Positions 8,828 through 17,280 of a stretch of DNA of 42,275 bases are shown in pieces. Source of the stretch: Caryophanales bacterium UBA3935. Lineage in GTDB: Bacteria; Bacillota_I; Bacilli_A; ML615J-28; CAG-698. The translations under genes were made by a program, and so were the position numbers. The DNA is taken from assembly GCA_002385755.1 (NCBI GenBank), contig DGED01000049.1, positions 9,742-52,016 of the forward strand. The letters are read 5' to 3'. Within the stretch, counting starts at the first letter, position 1. Each line of letters opens with the position of its first letter. The notes beneath the pieces are model-generated. The model saw nothing but the letters and a program-made list of their open reading frames with translations. It ran no database searches and was not told the DNA's origin.

Positions 8828-9228
8828 TCGGCGATGACCCGTTTTGCTCTTTCATTCAGATCGCGCTCGGCATACACGATTTTCATAAGGTCGGTTTTTT
8901 TCTTATTCGTAATGCCGAACTTTTCTTGAATTTGTTCAATGATAAAATGCTCTTCCGCGCTATAAAATTCATCGATTAGCGATGCCCGAACCAAATTCAA
9001 AAAAACAATATTTTTAATCGCTTTCGTTTTAGAGGCAAAATATTTGACTAACTTTTCCAAATCGTGAGAACTCTTCCGATACCTATGAGCGTCTTCCCCC
9101 ATCTCGTTTTTAAACAAATTAATAATCTGCAGCTCGGTTTCGTCGGCCTCGCCGCCCGCCGCGATAACTTTAATCAATAAATCAATGAAATAATGTTTTT
9201 CTTCGCGTGAAAGTAAATTTAAAAACAT
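8824..9228 (-). CDS. TerB-like hypothetical protein
   Basis: About 134 residues, predicted all-helical and rich in Glu/Lys. The opening (LSREEKHYFIDLLIKVIAAGGEAD read as consecutive blocks, then ETELQIINLFKNEMGED) and the later YSAEEHFIIEQIQEKFGI resemble the TerB/DUF533 helical-bundle family, whose members often carry acidic metal-site residues; no function can be assigned. I choose the ATG at 9228, which has a GGAG 8 bases upstream; the GTG at 9237 and ATG at 9234 are too close to that site. It sits between yabB and rsmI, where Bacillus has a GIY-YIG protein gene, and overlaps rsmI by 4 bases. Confidence 0.7.
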   Translation of the reverse strand: MFLNLLSREEKHYFIDLLIKVIAAGGEADETELQIINLFKNEMGEDAHRYRKSSHDLEKLVKYFASKTKAIKNIVFLNLVRASLIDEFYSAEEHFIIEQIQEKFGITNKKKTDLMKIVYAERDLNERAKRVIAE

Positions 9229-9257
9229 CGGCATCACTCCTTTATATTTTTATTATA

Positions 9258-9995
9258 TCATATTTGTTTGTTAAAGTTAAATATTTTTAACACTTCGTCC
9301 GTATATTTGTCGTCATCATCGTACACATATAAAGGTTTTTCCACGACAGCGTCGTCTTTTCTGTTGGCCCGCGCCTCGGCGAGAAACACCAACGCCGCGG
9401 GCGAGCTGATTTTCGAGTAAACAAATCGCAAGCGTCTTAAACCGAAGTTATGCTTTCTCAAAGCGGCGATTATTTCCCCCAGACGTTCCGTCCGGTGCAC
9501 CATATTAAGCGAGCCGCCGGCGCAGAGCAGTCTTTTCGCCTCAAGGACGATATCGTCCAAAGTAATTTCAATTTCATGACGGGCGACGGAAAGATAGTCG
9601 TTTTTGTTTAGATTGCTCGTAGGTAGATATTTAAAATATGGGGGATTGGAAATAACGACATCGAAAATATTTGCTCCGACGATTTTATAAATATTTTTTA
9701 TATTATTATTGATAATAGTTATTTGTTTTTCAAAATGATTGATTTTAACGCTTTTCTCGGCCAGCCGGTAAACTTCCTCCTGCAATTCGACGCCGAATAT
9801 TTTCCCGGTCGTTTTCATCGTCAAAAATAACGGGATCGGGGCGTTACCGCAGCCCAAATCGATAACGCGCTCGTTTTGTCCTTTAACGCGGACAAAATCA
9901 GCAAGTAATATCGAATCAAGCGAAAAACAAAACATATCGCTTCTCTGGACGATTTTTATCTTCTCGTAACCGAGCAGCTCATGTATTGTTTCCAT
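9258..9995 (-). CDS. yabB: tRNA1(Val) A37 N6-methyltransferase family (YabB/TrmN6)
   Basis: Class I SAM-dependent N6-adenine methyltransferase. Visible are the SAM-binding motif VIDLGCGNAPIPLFL (about 46-60 from the upstream start) and the catalytic NPPY motif in VVISNPPYFKYL (Asn119-Tyr122 by the same count), typical of enzymes that methylate an exocyclic adenine amine. The length is about 245 aa, as expected for YabB. An in-frame TTG exists at 10001, but the ATG at 9995 is more plausible; either start lies inside the end of ricT, implying coupled translation. The tRNA target is inferred from the family, not from sequence. Confidence 0.88.
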   Translation of the reverse strand: METIHELLGYEKIKIVQRSDMFCFSLDSILLADFVRVKGQNERVIDLGCGNAPIPLFLTMKTTGKIFGVELQEEVYRLAEKSVKINHFEKQITIINNNIKNIYKIVGANIFDVVISNPPYFKYLPTSNLNKNDYLSVARHEIEITLDDIVLEAKRLLCAGGSLNMVHRTERLGEIIAALRKHNFGLRRLRFVYSKISSPAALVFLAEARANRKDDAVVEKPLYVYDDDDKYTDEVLKIFNFNKQI

Positions 9996-10845
9996 CTTCA
10001 ATCACGTCGTCGGTTAAATCGGCGGGGTCCTCTTCCTCGCGATAACTTTCTATTTTCTCAAGCTCGCCCGCCGTCCATACTTCCACTTTATCGTTATTTT
10101 CGCATTTTATTATTTCCCGCAGGTAATCGACGCCGATTACTTTACAACATGTCCCCGTCGGAGTTTTAACCAAATCTCCGACGAGGGGGATGCGTTCCCT
10201 GATTTCTTTATAAATTGGATGCTCGTAACCGATGCAGCACATTAGTTTCCCGCATAACCCGGCAATTTTTGAAGAATTTAAGGTCATTCCCTGTTCTTTG
10301 GCCATTCTCATCGTTACCAAGTCAAATTCCCTCAGGTGTCTTTTACAGCAGATTTCCTGCCCGCAACTGCCGATGCCGCCCAAAAACTTGGCGCCCTCGC
10401 GCGGCCCGACTTGACGCAATTCAATCCGGACTTTAAAAGTAGCCGCCAAATCTTTAAGGAGTTCGCGAAAATCGACCCGGCCGTCGGCGTTGTAATATAT
10501 GATTATTTTTTGGCGATCAAGCGTGTACTCGCAATCCAGAAGTTTCATCTCCAAACCGTGCCGATCAACGATTTCCTTGCATTGGGCAAGCGCTTTTTTC
10601 GCCCGCTCATAATTTTTTTCATATGTGTTCAAATCTTGTTTGGTTGCGAGCCTAATTACCGGCTTTAGTTCGTGCTCAATCGAGCTTTCGTCCAATTCCT
10701 TTTCAGGGAGGACGACAGTTCCGAGCTCGATGCCGCGAATCGTTTCGACAACCACTTTATCATTCACTGACAAAGTCAGTCCGTTAGGATTAAACCAATA
10801 TATTTTTCCTACGTCCTTAAAGCTGACGCCTATTATTTTCACCAT
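9979..10845 (-). CDS. ricT: Regulatory iron-sulfur protein RicT (YaaT, PSP1 domain)
   Basis: In Bacillus RicT forms a Fe-S-containing complex with RicA and RicF that promotes RNase Y-dependent mRNA processing and phosphorelay function. The protein is 288 aa. The N-terminal part (about 1-60) and the PSP1 core (about 65-150, ELRQVGPREGAKFLGG) are recognisable. The cysteines expected to bind clusters are all present in SCGQEICCKRHLREFD (Cys161, 166, 167) and LCGKLMCCIGYEHP (Cys198, 203, 204). It lies 36 bases downstream of holB. RicA and RicF are not in this window. Confidence 0.95.
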   Translation of the reverse strand: MVKIIGVSFKDVGKIYWFNPNGLTLSVNDKVVVETIRGIELGTVVLPEKELDESSIEHELKPVIRLATKQDLNTYEKNYERAKKALAQCKEIVDRHGLEMKLLDCEYTLDRQKIIIYYNADGRVDFRELLKDLAATFKVRIELRQVGPREGAKFLGGIGSCGQEICCKRHLREFDLVTMRMAKEQGMTLNSSKIAGLCGKLMCCIGYEHPIYKEIRERIPLVGDLVKTPTGTCCKVIGVDYLREIIKCENNDKVEVWTAGELEKIESYREEEDPADLTDDVIEDGNNT

Positions 10846-10881
10846 AAGTTAGAGATTCCTTTCTTCGCGTTAAGATAATAT

Positions 10882-11871
10882 TTAGACTGCGATCGCCAGC
10901 AACATTTGCGTGTAAAAAAGATCTATATTAATATTGTATTTTAACTTTTGCTTGTAATTCAATATTTTTTCTATTCTTTCGATAATTTGTCGCGGCGATA
11001 AATCATCATAAGACTCAAGATCATGTATGATGTTTCTAAATATTATTTTTTCATTTTGTTTTAGATTTAAATATAATAAACTGCTTAAAAATGCGATCAT
11101 TAAATCAAGAAAGATATTGTGAAATCTTTTATCCGACTCGGATAAAAGAAATTTCCCGTCTTCGTGAATTGTTAATAACGGTGATTTTTCTTTTGTGATA
11201 ATATTGTTGACGATTTTTTTCACTAAATCGATTAAATCCAAAATTTTGCCTTCGTTTATCATTTCCAGGCACTCGTCAACGCTGTTGGTAATATGAGCAA
11301 GAATATAACTGGTTTCTTCCTCGATACCGAGAGAAATAAGTTTATCGGCAATCGCGCGCGGCGGTAACTGGCGGAAACTGACTATTTGCGCGCGGGAACG
11401 AATCGTCGGGATGACGTTATATAAGTTTTCGGTTATCAACACTCCGTAGTTACCCGGTCCGGTTTCCTCCAAAAATTTAAGCAGCGAATTGGCAGCCGAC
11501 ATCGTCGCCCTATCTATATCCCGAATAATAAAAATCCGGTTTTTTTCATCGACCGGTTTTAAGGAGAATTCTTTCCCCAGATTATCGGTCTGTTCCTTTT
11601 TTATAGCGTTATTATCCGGCGACACTAAAATCACGTTCCGGTGGGTTCCGTTGATTATCTTTCGGCATTCCGGGCACTTCAGGCACGGTTTCTCGACGGA
11701 CGCGCATAGTAATAAGGCGGCCAGGTAATATGCTGCCTCGAGCTTTGGGGTTCCTTTCGCGCCTTCGAATAAATACGTGTGCACTAGCCGGCCCTTTTTA
11801 TAGCTATTATCCAAAAGTTTTATGACATGCTTCTGAGTATCGAAAAGAACATCAAATGTCACCCGCATCAT
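10882..11871 (-). CDS. holB: DNA polymerase III delta' subunit
   Basis: Clamp-loader subunit that helps place the beta clamp on DNA. The 329 residues show the AAA+ fold with a degenerate P-loop (FEGAKGTPKLEAA), as expected for the non-hydrolysing delta' subunit, and a four-Cys zinc module (Cys56, 63, 66, 69 in CASVEKPCLKCPEC). VDEKNRIFIIRDIDRAT and SAANSLLKFLEE are typical delta' segments. The start overlaps the end of tmk by 4 bases. The C-terminal third is AT-rich and poorly conserved, as is common for the collar domain. Confidence 0.93.
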   Translation of the reverse strand: MMRVTFDVLFDTQKHVIKLLDNSYKKGRLVHTYLFEGAKGTPKLEAAYYLAALLLCASVEKPCLKCPECRKIINGTHRNVILVSPDNNAIKKEQTDNLGKEFSLKPVDEKNRIFIIRDIDRATMSAANSLLKFLEETGPGNYGVLITENLYNVIPTIRSRAQIVSFRQLPPRAIADKLISLGIEEETSYILAHITNSVDECLEMINEGKILDLIDLVKKIVNNIITKEKSPLLTIHEDGKFLLSESDKRFHNIFLDLMIAFLSSLLYLNLKQNEKIIFRNIIHDLESYDDLSPRQIIERIEKILNYKQKLKYNINIDLFYTQMLLAIAV

Positions 11872-12494
11872 CTCCTTGGAATTTTTGCAAAGACAATTTC
11901 CTTAATATCGGCATATATTCGGTCAAGCGGCTGACTGCCGTCAACCACCCGGATCCGATCCGGGAACATCCCGGCGACCAATAGATAGCCCTCGCGGACT
12001 TTCGTGTGAAACGCGGCTGTTTCCAGGTCGAGACGGTCGACCTTGCGGTGGGAGTTTGTGATCCGGCTTAACCCTTCCTCGGGCGCGACGTCAATATAGA
12101 CCGTAACGTCCGGTAAGATTCCTTCGGTCGCGTAAAGATTGATATCATATACTTTTTCAATTCCCAACCCGCGCGCGTGACCTTGATAGGCAAGCGACGA
12201 ATCCAGGAAACGATCGCATATCACCGTAGCGCCCGCTTCCAATGCCGGCCTGATTACTTCGACCAAATGCTGGCGCCGACTCGCCGCGTACAAGAGCGCT
12301 TCCGTGCGGTAATCCATTTCGCAGTTATCGACATCCAAAATAATATTCCGGATTTGTTCCGAGATTTTGTTTCCGCCCGGTTCCCGCGTTTTGATCACCG
12401 AATAGCCTAACCGCAGCATCTCATCGTATAGCCTGTTGATAAGCGTTGTTTTCCCGCTGCCCTCGACGCCTTCAAAAGTAACAAACAAACCCAT
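11868..12494 (-). CDS. tmk: Thymidylate kinase
   Basis: Phosphorylates dTMP to dTDP. 208 aa, normal length. It has the P-loop FEGVEGSGKTTL (about 7-18), TREPGG for the nucleotide-proximal Glu/Arg, and the DRFLDSSLAYQGHARGLG block with the DR(Y/F) motif and lid region. It is followed by holB with an ATGA overlap. An AGCGGAGG Shine-Dalgarno sits 7 bases before the ATG. Confidence 0.97.
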   Translation of the reverse strand: MGLFVTFEGVEGSGKTTLINRLYDEMLRLGYSVIKTREPGGNKISEQIRNIILDVDNCEMDYRTEALLYAASRRQHLVEVIRPALEAGATVICDRFLDSSLAYQGHARGLGIEKVYDINLYATEGILPDVTVYIDVAPEEGLSRITNSHRKVDRLDLETAAFHTKVREGYLLVAGMFPDRIRVVDGSQPLDRIYADIKEIVFAKIPRR

Positions 12495-12526
12495 TGTAGC
12501 CTCCGCTCCGTATAATTGAGAAATAA

Positions 12527-12943
12527 TTATTCGCCGATTATTTTTATTAAAACTCTTTTATCGCGCTTGCCGTCAAATTCGCCGTAAAAGACGCGTTCCC
12601 ATGTCCCCAAATCCAACCTGCCGTCGGTAATGGCCACGACCACTTCCCGCCCCATAATCGTCCTCTTCAAATGAGCGTCGGCGTTGTCTTCATAACCGTT
12701 ATGATGATACATGGAATAGGGCTTTTCCGGAGCCAGCTTTTCTAACCAGTTTTCATAATCCTGATGCAGTCCCGGCTCGTCATCGTTTATAAAAACACTG
12801 GAAGTAATATGCATCGGATTGCAAAGCAAAAGCCCCTCTTTTATTCCGCTTTTTCTTACGGCTTCCTCAAGCCGATTCGTTATATTAATTAATTTTCGGC
12901 GTTCCTTCGTGTGGATCACGAATACCTCGCGATATGACTTCAC
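12527..12943 (-). CDS. yjbQ: YjbQ family protein (UPF0047, secondary thiamine-phosphate synthase-like)
   Basis: 138 aa, family length. Diagnostic blocks are [33 protein letters not shown] (metal/phosphate site His and Asp residues) and [18 protein letters not shown]. The family was reported to have weak thiamine-phosphate synthase activity; the physiological role is unsettled. The start codon is GTG at 12943 with an AGGAGG 7 bases upstream. It is probably the first gene of the tmk-holB-ricT-yabB-rsmI operon (32-base gap to tmk). Its placement upstream of tmk is not the Bacillus arrangement. Confidence 0.9.
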   Translation of the reverse strand: MKSYREVFVIHTKERRKLINITNRLEEAVRKSGIKEGLLLCNPMHITSSVFINDDEPGLHQDYENWLEKLAPEKPYSMYHHNGYEDNADAHLKRTIMGREVVVAITDGRLDLGTWERVFYGEFDGKRDKRVLIKIIGE

Positions 12944-12984
12944 TTGCGTTCCTCCTAACTAATAAATAAATAATTCATATGTTT

Positions 12985-12990
12985 ATTATA
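12985..12990 (-). promoter_or_regulatory. Probable -10 element for the yjbQ-tmk-rsmI operon
   Basis: A perfect TATAAT on the minus strand, 41 bases upstream of the yjbQ GTG, inside an AT-rich divergent region. The -35 about 17 bases further up (TTTTAA) is poor, so activity would rest on the -10 and its AT-rich surroundings. Confidence 0.4.
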
Positions 12991-13016
12991 TCAAAATAAT
13001 AAGAAAATTAAAAGCA

Positions 13017-13046
13017 TTGATTATATTGTTTTTTCTTGTCTATATA
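13017..13046 (+). promoter_or_regulatory. Candidate promoter of znuCB
   Basis: TTGATT (13017-13022), an 18-base spacer, TATATA (13041-13046). It would start transcription near 13053 and give a leader of about 32 bases containing the Shine-Dalgarno. A second match, TTGTCT-N17-TAAAAT (13036-13064), would start transcription inside the ribosome binding site and is less likely. No clear Zur box palindrome was seen. Confidence 0.45.
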
Positions 13047-13084
13047 GCGTAGTTATGATAAAATATAAGAAAGGCGGTGAAGAG

Positions 13085-13750
13085 ATGCGGATTAACGTTA
13101 ATGACTTGACATTCGGCTACACGCAGCGACCGGTTCTAAAAAACGTTACCTTTTCGCTTACAAGCGGGGAGTTTTTATCGGTTGTCGGAAAAAACGGCAC
13201 CGGTAAAAGCACTTTAATTAAATGTCTGTTAAAAATCGTTGCCGTGCCAAACAATACGATTTTTTTTGACGATATCGACATTAACGCCTTAAAACGCTTC
13301 TATCACGTCGGTTATGTCCCGCAAAAATCGGAAATAACGTATGAATTTCCGATCACCGTTAACGAGTTTTTATCTTACGCGTATTTAAAACGAAAAGACG
13401 CGTACTTTACTTCCGTTATTAACGCCCTTGACCTAAACCCGATTTACAACGAGAACATTAACAATCTTTCGGGCGGGCAGCTCCAAAGGGTGTTAATCGC
13501 CCGGGCGTTATTAAACAAGCCGAAATTATTGATTTTGGACGAGCCGACCGTCTCTATCGATAACGAAAGCATACTTGCCCTGAATAATATATTAAAAAAA
13601 CTTCACAACGAGCTAACCACGATCATTTTAAGCACTCATGACCTGGAATTCGCCCGCGAACACAGCGATTGTTATCTTGTGCTTAACGAAAAATATGAAC
13701 ACCGCTTTTTATCGGGGAAGGATTACGATGATGTTTTTAAATATATTTAA
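13085..13750 (+). CDS. znuC: Zinc/manganese ABC transporter, ATP-binding protein
   Basis: Energises metal uptake through the adjacent permease. 221 aa. It shows Walker A VVGKNGTGKSTLIK, the Q-loop in VGYVPQKSE, the signature LSGGQLQRVLIARAL, Walker B LLILDEPT and the H-loop STHDLEF. I start at ATG 13085 because AAGGCGGTG lies 5-6 bases upstream; the in-frame ATG at 13055 has no ribosome binding site and would sit inside the promoter. The znuB start lies within its 3' end. Pairing with a ZnuB/MntB-type permease makes zinc or manganese the likely cargo. Confidence 0.88.
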   Translation: MRINVNDLTFGYTQRPVLKNVTFSLTSGEFLSVVGKNGTGKSTLIKCLLKIVAVPNNTIFFDDIDINALKRFYHVGYVPQKSEITYEFPITVNEFLSYAYLKRKDAYFTSVINALDLNPIYNENINNLSGGQLQRVLIARALLNKPKLLILDEPTVSIDNESILALNNILKKLHNELTTIILSTHDLEFAREHSDCYLVLNEKYEHRFLSGKDYDDVFKYI

Positions 13751-14606
13751 GGCTATAATCGAAATAGACTTTTTCCGAAACGCAATTATCGCGGCAATCA
13801 TCATCGGCGTTATTTCACCCCTGGTCGGGACCGTCGTCGTTATCCGAAGGCTTTCGAACATCGCCGACACATTAAGCCACTTTTCCCTGGCGGGCGTTGT
13901 CATCGGCGTTTTCCTTGCGAAAATTCTCGTGCCAATTTTAAAAATATCGATCGACCCTATTTTCATGGGCATTATTTTTAGTATTGGCGGGACGTTTTTG
14001 ATTGAAAAAATCAGGAACTTCTATCGAAACTACAAGGAACTGTCAATGGCCATCATCATAAGCCTGGGCGTTTCTTTGACCGGTCTTTTTATCAGCATCA
14101 CCGACGGAATCACAACGTCATTTACCACGGCGCTTCTCTTTGGTAGCATTCTCGCGGTCAGCCTGACGGACTTGATTCTGGTTTTGTTTTTCGCAATCTG
14201 CATTTTTGTTTTTATCGTTTTTTATTATCGGCAAATAATAACTTTGTGTTTCGACGAGACCTACGCGCGGATATCCGGGATTAACGTAAAAAGATTACAA
14301 CTGGCGATAACAATCGTCTTGGCCCTGACAATCTCGATTTTTATCGAACTTGTCGGCGTTCTTTTGATTTCTACCTTGTTGATTATTCCCGTCGCCTCGT
14401 CAATTTTGATCGGGAAATCTTTCAAAAACACGATCGTTATTTCGATTATCATCAGCATGTTTTCGATACTGGTCGGGTTTACCGCCAGCTATTACTTTCT
14501 CTGGCCGCTCGGCTCGACAATCGCGTTGGTGAATATAATTTTGCTTTTTATTATCTTTTTTACGCTCAAAATCCGCGATATCCGATATAAAACGAAAAAA
14601 AAATAA
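13728..14606 (+). CDS. znuB: Zinc/manganese ABC transporter, permease
   Basis: Integral membrane permease of the ABC-3 (ZnuB/MntB/TroC) family; 292 aa with about eight to nine hydrophobic helices. The diagnostic block RRLSNIADTLSHFSLAGVVIG lies early in the protein (split here as RRLSNIADTLSH and FSLAGVVIG), and LLISTLLIIPVASS comes later. The start at 13728 is chosen for GGGGAAGG six bases upstream; it overlaps the end of znuC. No substrate-binding lipoprotein gene (znuA/mntA) follows; a terminator comes directly after the stop. Confidence 0.88.
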   Translation: MMFLNIFKAIIEIDFFRNAIIAAIIIGVISPLVGTVVVIRRLSNIADTLSHFSLAGVVIGVFLAKILVPILKISIDPIFMGIIFSIGGTFLIEKIRNFYRNYKELSMAIIISLGVSLTGLFISITDGITTSFTTALLFGSILAVSLTDLILVLFFAICIFVFIVFYYRQIITLCFDETYARISGINVKRLQLAITIVLALTISIFIELVGVLLISTLLIIPVASSILIGKSFKNTIVISIIISMFSILVGFTASYYFLWPLGSTIALVNIILLFIIFFTLKIRDIRYKTKKK

Positions 14607-14620
14607 AGAAGAAACAACGT

Positions 14621-14657
14621 AACGCGCCAATTTTGCCAACATTGGCGCGTTTTTTTT
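14621..14657 (+). terminator. Terminator after znuB, possibly shared with truA
   Basis: An 11-base GC-rich inverted repeat, aacgcgccaat (14621-14631) and attggcgcgtt (14641-14651), with a 9-base loop and eight T residues on the plus strand. It lies between convergent znuB and truA; on the minus strand the stem is the same but the T tract is weak. Confidence 0.85.
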
Positions 14658-14730
14658 ATCTTCCTCTTTATTTTCACGAATAAATAATATAATAAATTCT
14701 CTATGATTATTTTTATTTGCCGGTGAATGC

Positions 14731-15459
14731 CTAATAATCAATTTTCACCAAATAGAGCCCGTTGGGCGGCAGCTTTTTCGGCGCCGGCAGAGGAGCCTTT
14801 CCGGCGAGGCTCTTACGGATATCATCCAGGGTCTTTTTCCCGCGGGCGACCTCCAAAGCGGTCGCGATAATAATTCGGATCATGTTATGCAAAAAACCGT
14901 TGCCGACGATTATCACTTTTACGGCGCTCCCTTCCCATTCAAACCCGACGCGGTAGATTTCCCGCGTCGTGTTCTCGGCGGCTTTGCTGCGGGAAAAATA
15001 ACGAAAATCATGTCTGCCGACAAACAATAGCATCGCTTCCTCAAATAGCCGATAATCTACGCGCGGGTAACGGTAATAATGCCTGTAATTACGGAAAAGC
15101 GGGTTATAAGTCCCGAAATCCAGTATATAATGATATTCCTTGCTTTTCGCGCTATACCGAGCGTGGAAATCGTCGTTCGCCCTTTCCACGGCGGTTATAT
15201 GAACGTCCTCGGGCAGGCGGGAATTCATCGCTCTTATTAAACTCGACGTTTTAATTTCCAAATCGGCGTCGAAATGAAAAACCTGCCCTAAAGCGTGAAC
15301 GCCGGCGTCGGTGCGGCCGGCGGGATGGATCCGCGTCGGCTTTTTAAATATCAAAAGCAAGGCGCGCTCGATTTCCTCCTGGACGGAACGGGCGTTTTTT
15401 TGAATTTGAAATCCGTGAAATAATGCGCCGTCATAACGGCAGGTACATTTATATCGCAT
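14731..15459 (-). CDS. truA: tRNA pseudouridine(38-40) synthase TruA
   Basis: Isomerises uridines 38-40 in the tRNA anticodon arm. 242 aa, family length. The catalytic motif GRTDAGVHALGQVFHF holds Asp51. FHARYSAKSKEYHY and FLHNMIRII are further TruA hallmarks. It is the last gene after ecfT, which it overlaps by 11 bases; this ecfA1-ecfA2-ecfT-truA order is conserved in many Bacillota. Confidence 0.97.
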   Translation of the reverse strand: MRYKCTCRYDGALFHGFQIQKNARSVQEEIERALLLIFKKPTRIHPAGRTDAGVHALGQVFHFDADLEIKTSSLIRAMNSRLPEDVHITAVERANDDFHARYSAKSKEYHYILDFGTYNPLFRNYRHYYRYPRVDYRLFEEAMLLFVGRHDFRYFSRSKAAENTTREIYRVGFEWEGSAVKVIIVGNGFLHNMIRIIIATALEVARGKKTLDDIRKSLAGKAPLPAPKKLPPNGLYLVKIDY

Positions 15460-16429
15460 ATTTCATCACGTTCAACGCTATTAATCCGCTTAATATCCCG
15501 AGCGCGGCCAACAGAACAACGAAATCGATAAAGCGAAAACGCAAAAGGTTAATCGAAGTCCGGTCCGCTCCCGGCACGTATCCCCTGACTTCCATGGTGT
15601 CCGCCAAATCATAAGCCTTGCGCAGCGATATTATAAACATCGGCAACAACAGGGACACGATTTGCGTTACTTTTTGTTGTAACTTTCCTTCCTTAAAGTC
15701 AACTCCCCTTGAGGCCTGGGCCTTGAGTATTTTTTGGGCTTCCAAAAATAACGTGGGGATAAACCGTAAAGTTATCGAGATCATCATTGAAAATACGCTA
15801 ACCTTGATGCCGATATACTTTAGCGGTTTAAGCAAGAGTTCCAAACCGCGGTTAAGATCGGCGGGCTTGGTAGTGAGGGTGAGAAGCGAAGAGACAAAAA
15901 TAAGCGATAAAATCCGCGCCACGACAACCAACGAGGTAGTGAGGCTATCTTTATAAACCGTTATAGAGTATTTCGTTATCACAAGAGGCGACGGGATTAT
16001 TGCCTGAAGAAAGAATACCAGGAAAAACAGCGCGAGAAATTGTAAAAAGCGGTATTTCCTGAACACACGCCCGCCTAAGAAATATAAAACCAACAAGGCG
16101 ATAGAGAACGTCAGGTTAAGCCAGGTCAACGTGAAATCAAAAGTATGGATCGCGGTCGAACCGCGATTAAACAACACCTGAAAGAAAACGGTGAGGAAAA
16201 TTATCACCGACATAGCTCTCAGACTCGCCAGAAACTTGGCAAGGGGGATTTTGCTCGATAAAATCAAAACTAAAACAAACGCCAAGGCAATAGCGAGCGA
16301 GGCGACTTTCCTAAGCAGAAAAAGCGATGCGAGAATGATAAAAATCGCCGTTATTTTCGTTCGCGGGTCAAGCCGATGCAACCAGGAATCCGAATCGTAG
16401 TATTGGCCGAAAACAAGGTTGGTGTTCAT
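15449..16429 (-). CDS. ecfT: ECF transporter transmembrane protein EcfT
   Basis: Scaffold of the energy-coupling factor module that moves different vitamin- or metal-binding S components. 326 aa; it begins with the family signature FGQYYDSDSWLHRLDPRTKI, followed by several hydrophobic helices. The C-terminal coupling helices carry the two short motifs that contact the ATPases, ASRGVDF and MEVRGY. Somewhat longer than the usual 265 aa because of a hydrophobic insertion around 95-150. It overlaps ecfA2 by 4 bases. No S component is encoded in this window, consistent with a shared (group II) module. Confidence 0.94.
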   Translation of the reverse strand: MNTNLVFGQYYDSDSWLHRLDPRTKITAIFIILASLFLLRKVASLAIALAFVLVLILSSKIPLAKFLASLRAMSVIIFLTVFFQVLFNRGSTAIHTFDFTLTWLNLTFSIALLVLYFLGGRVFRKYRFLQFLALFFLVFFLQAIIPSPLVITKYSITVYKDSLTTSLVVVARILSLIFVSSLLTLTTKPADLNRGLELLLKPLKYIGIKVSVFSMMISITLRFIPTLFLEAQKILKAQASRGVDFKEGKLQQKVTQIVSLLLPMFIISLRKAYDLADTMEVRGYVPGADRTSINLLRFRFIDFVVLLAALGILSGLIALNVMKYAI

Positions 16430-17280
16430 AAGCCCGTCTCGAATGCCTTTCTTATTTGCTGGTAAGCGTCCTCGATCGTGTATTGATTGACGTCGATAGC
16501 AACGCCAAACCGCTTCCTGATTGCCCTTAATAGTTTTATCGTTTCCGGATAGTCGAGGCTGTATTTCTCATATAAATCTTCTTTTTTCAATAAATCGTCC
16601 TTTTCGCCGTCATAGATGATTTCGCCGTCTTTCAAGACGATCACGCGCTCAAAATAACGCGAAACGACTTCCATGTCGTGAGTGATGATGATAATAGTTT
16701 TATTTCTCTCGCGACGAAGATTGACTAATATATCCAATAGGTCGCGCTTGCCGCTGGGGTCAAGCCCGACGGTCGGCTCGTCCAAAATTAAAATATCGGG
16801 GTTGCTCGCTAAAATCCCGGAAATAGCCACTTTCCTCAGCTGTCCTCCCGACAGCGTGAAGGGACTCCGGTCAAGCAATTCCTCTATCCCCATCAGCTTT
16901 GCCGTTTCCCTCGCTTTTTCTTCTGGGTTTTCAACGCCGAAATTAACCGGTCCAAACGCAATGTCTTTAAGGACCGTAGTTTCAAATATCTGATACTCGG
17001 GAAACTGAAAAACAAGACCGATTTTTTTTCTGATCGGTTTTAGTTTCGTCTTCCGGGTCAAACGCTCGTTCATGATTTTTATCTCGCCGGAAGTCGGCAT
17101 CAACAGGGCGTTCATCAATTGCACCAAGGTTGACTTCCCGCTTCCCGTGTGCCCGACCAAGGCGATCATTTCCCCGGATTCTTTAATGTTTAAGTTTATA
17201 TTTTTTAACACGAACCTAACTTTTTGTTTTTTTCGCGGCACGTAATACGCAAAACTCACTTCCGAAAAGTTAATTCCCAT
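16426..17280 (-). CDS. ecfA2: ECF transporter ATP-binding protein EcfA2
   Basis: Second ATPase of the ECF module, 284 aa. It shows Walker A LVGHTGSGKSTLVQ, the Q-loop LVFQFPEYQIFE (the FPE(Y)Q form typical of EcfA2), the signature LSGGQLRKVAISG, Walker B LILDEPTVGLDP and the switch His in IITHDME. Its start lies 25 bases inside the end of ecfA1 and its end overlaps ecfT, so the three subunits are translationally linked. Confidence 0.95.
   Translation of the reverse strand: MGINFSEVSFAYYVPRKKQKVRFVLKNINLNIKESGEMIALVGHTGSGKSTLVQLMNALLMPTSGEIKIMNERLTRKTKLKPIRKKIGLVFQFPEYQIFETTVLKDIAFGPVNFGVENPEEKARETAKLMGIEELLDRSPFTLSGGQLRKVAISGILASNPDILILDEPTVGLDPSGKRDLLDILVNLRRERNKTIIIITHDMEVVSRYFERVIVLKDGEIIYDGEKDDLLKKEDLYEKYSLDYPETIKLLRAIRKRFGVAIDVNQYTIEDAYQQIRKAFETGL

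Noticed and set aside
13055..13084. N-terminal extension of ZnuC
   Set aside because: The ATG at 13055 has no ribosome binding site and coincides with promoter elements; AAGGCGGTG serves the ATG at 13085.
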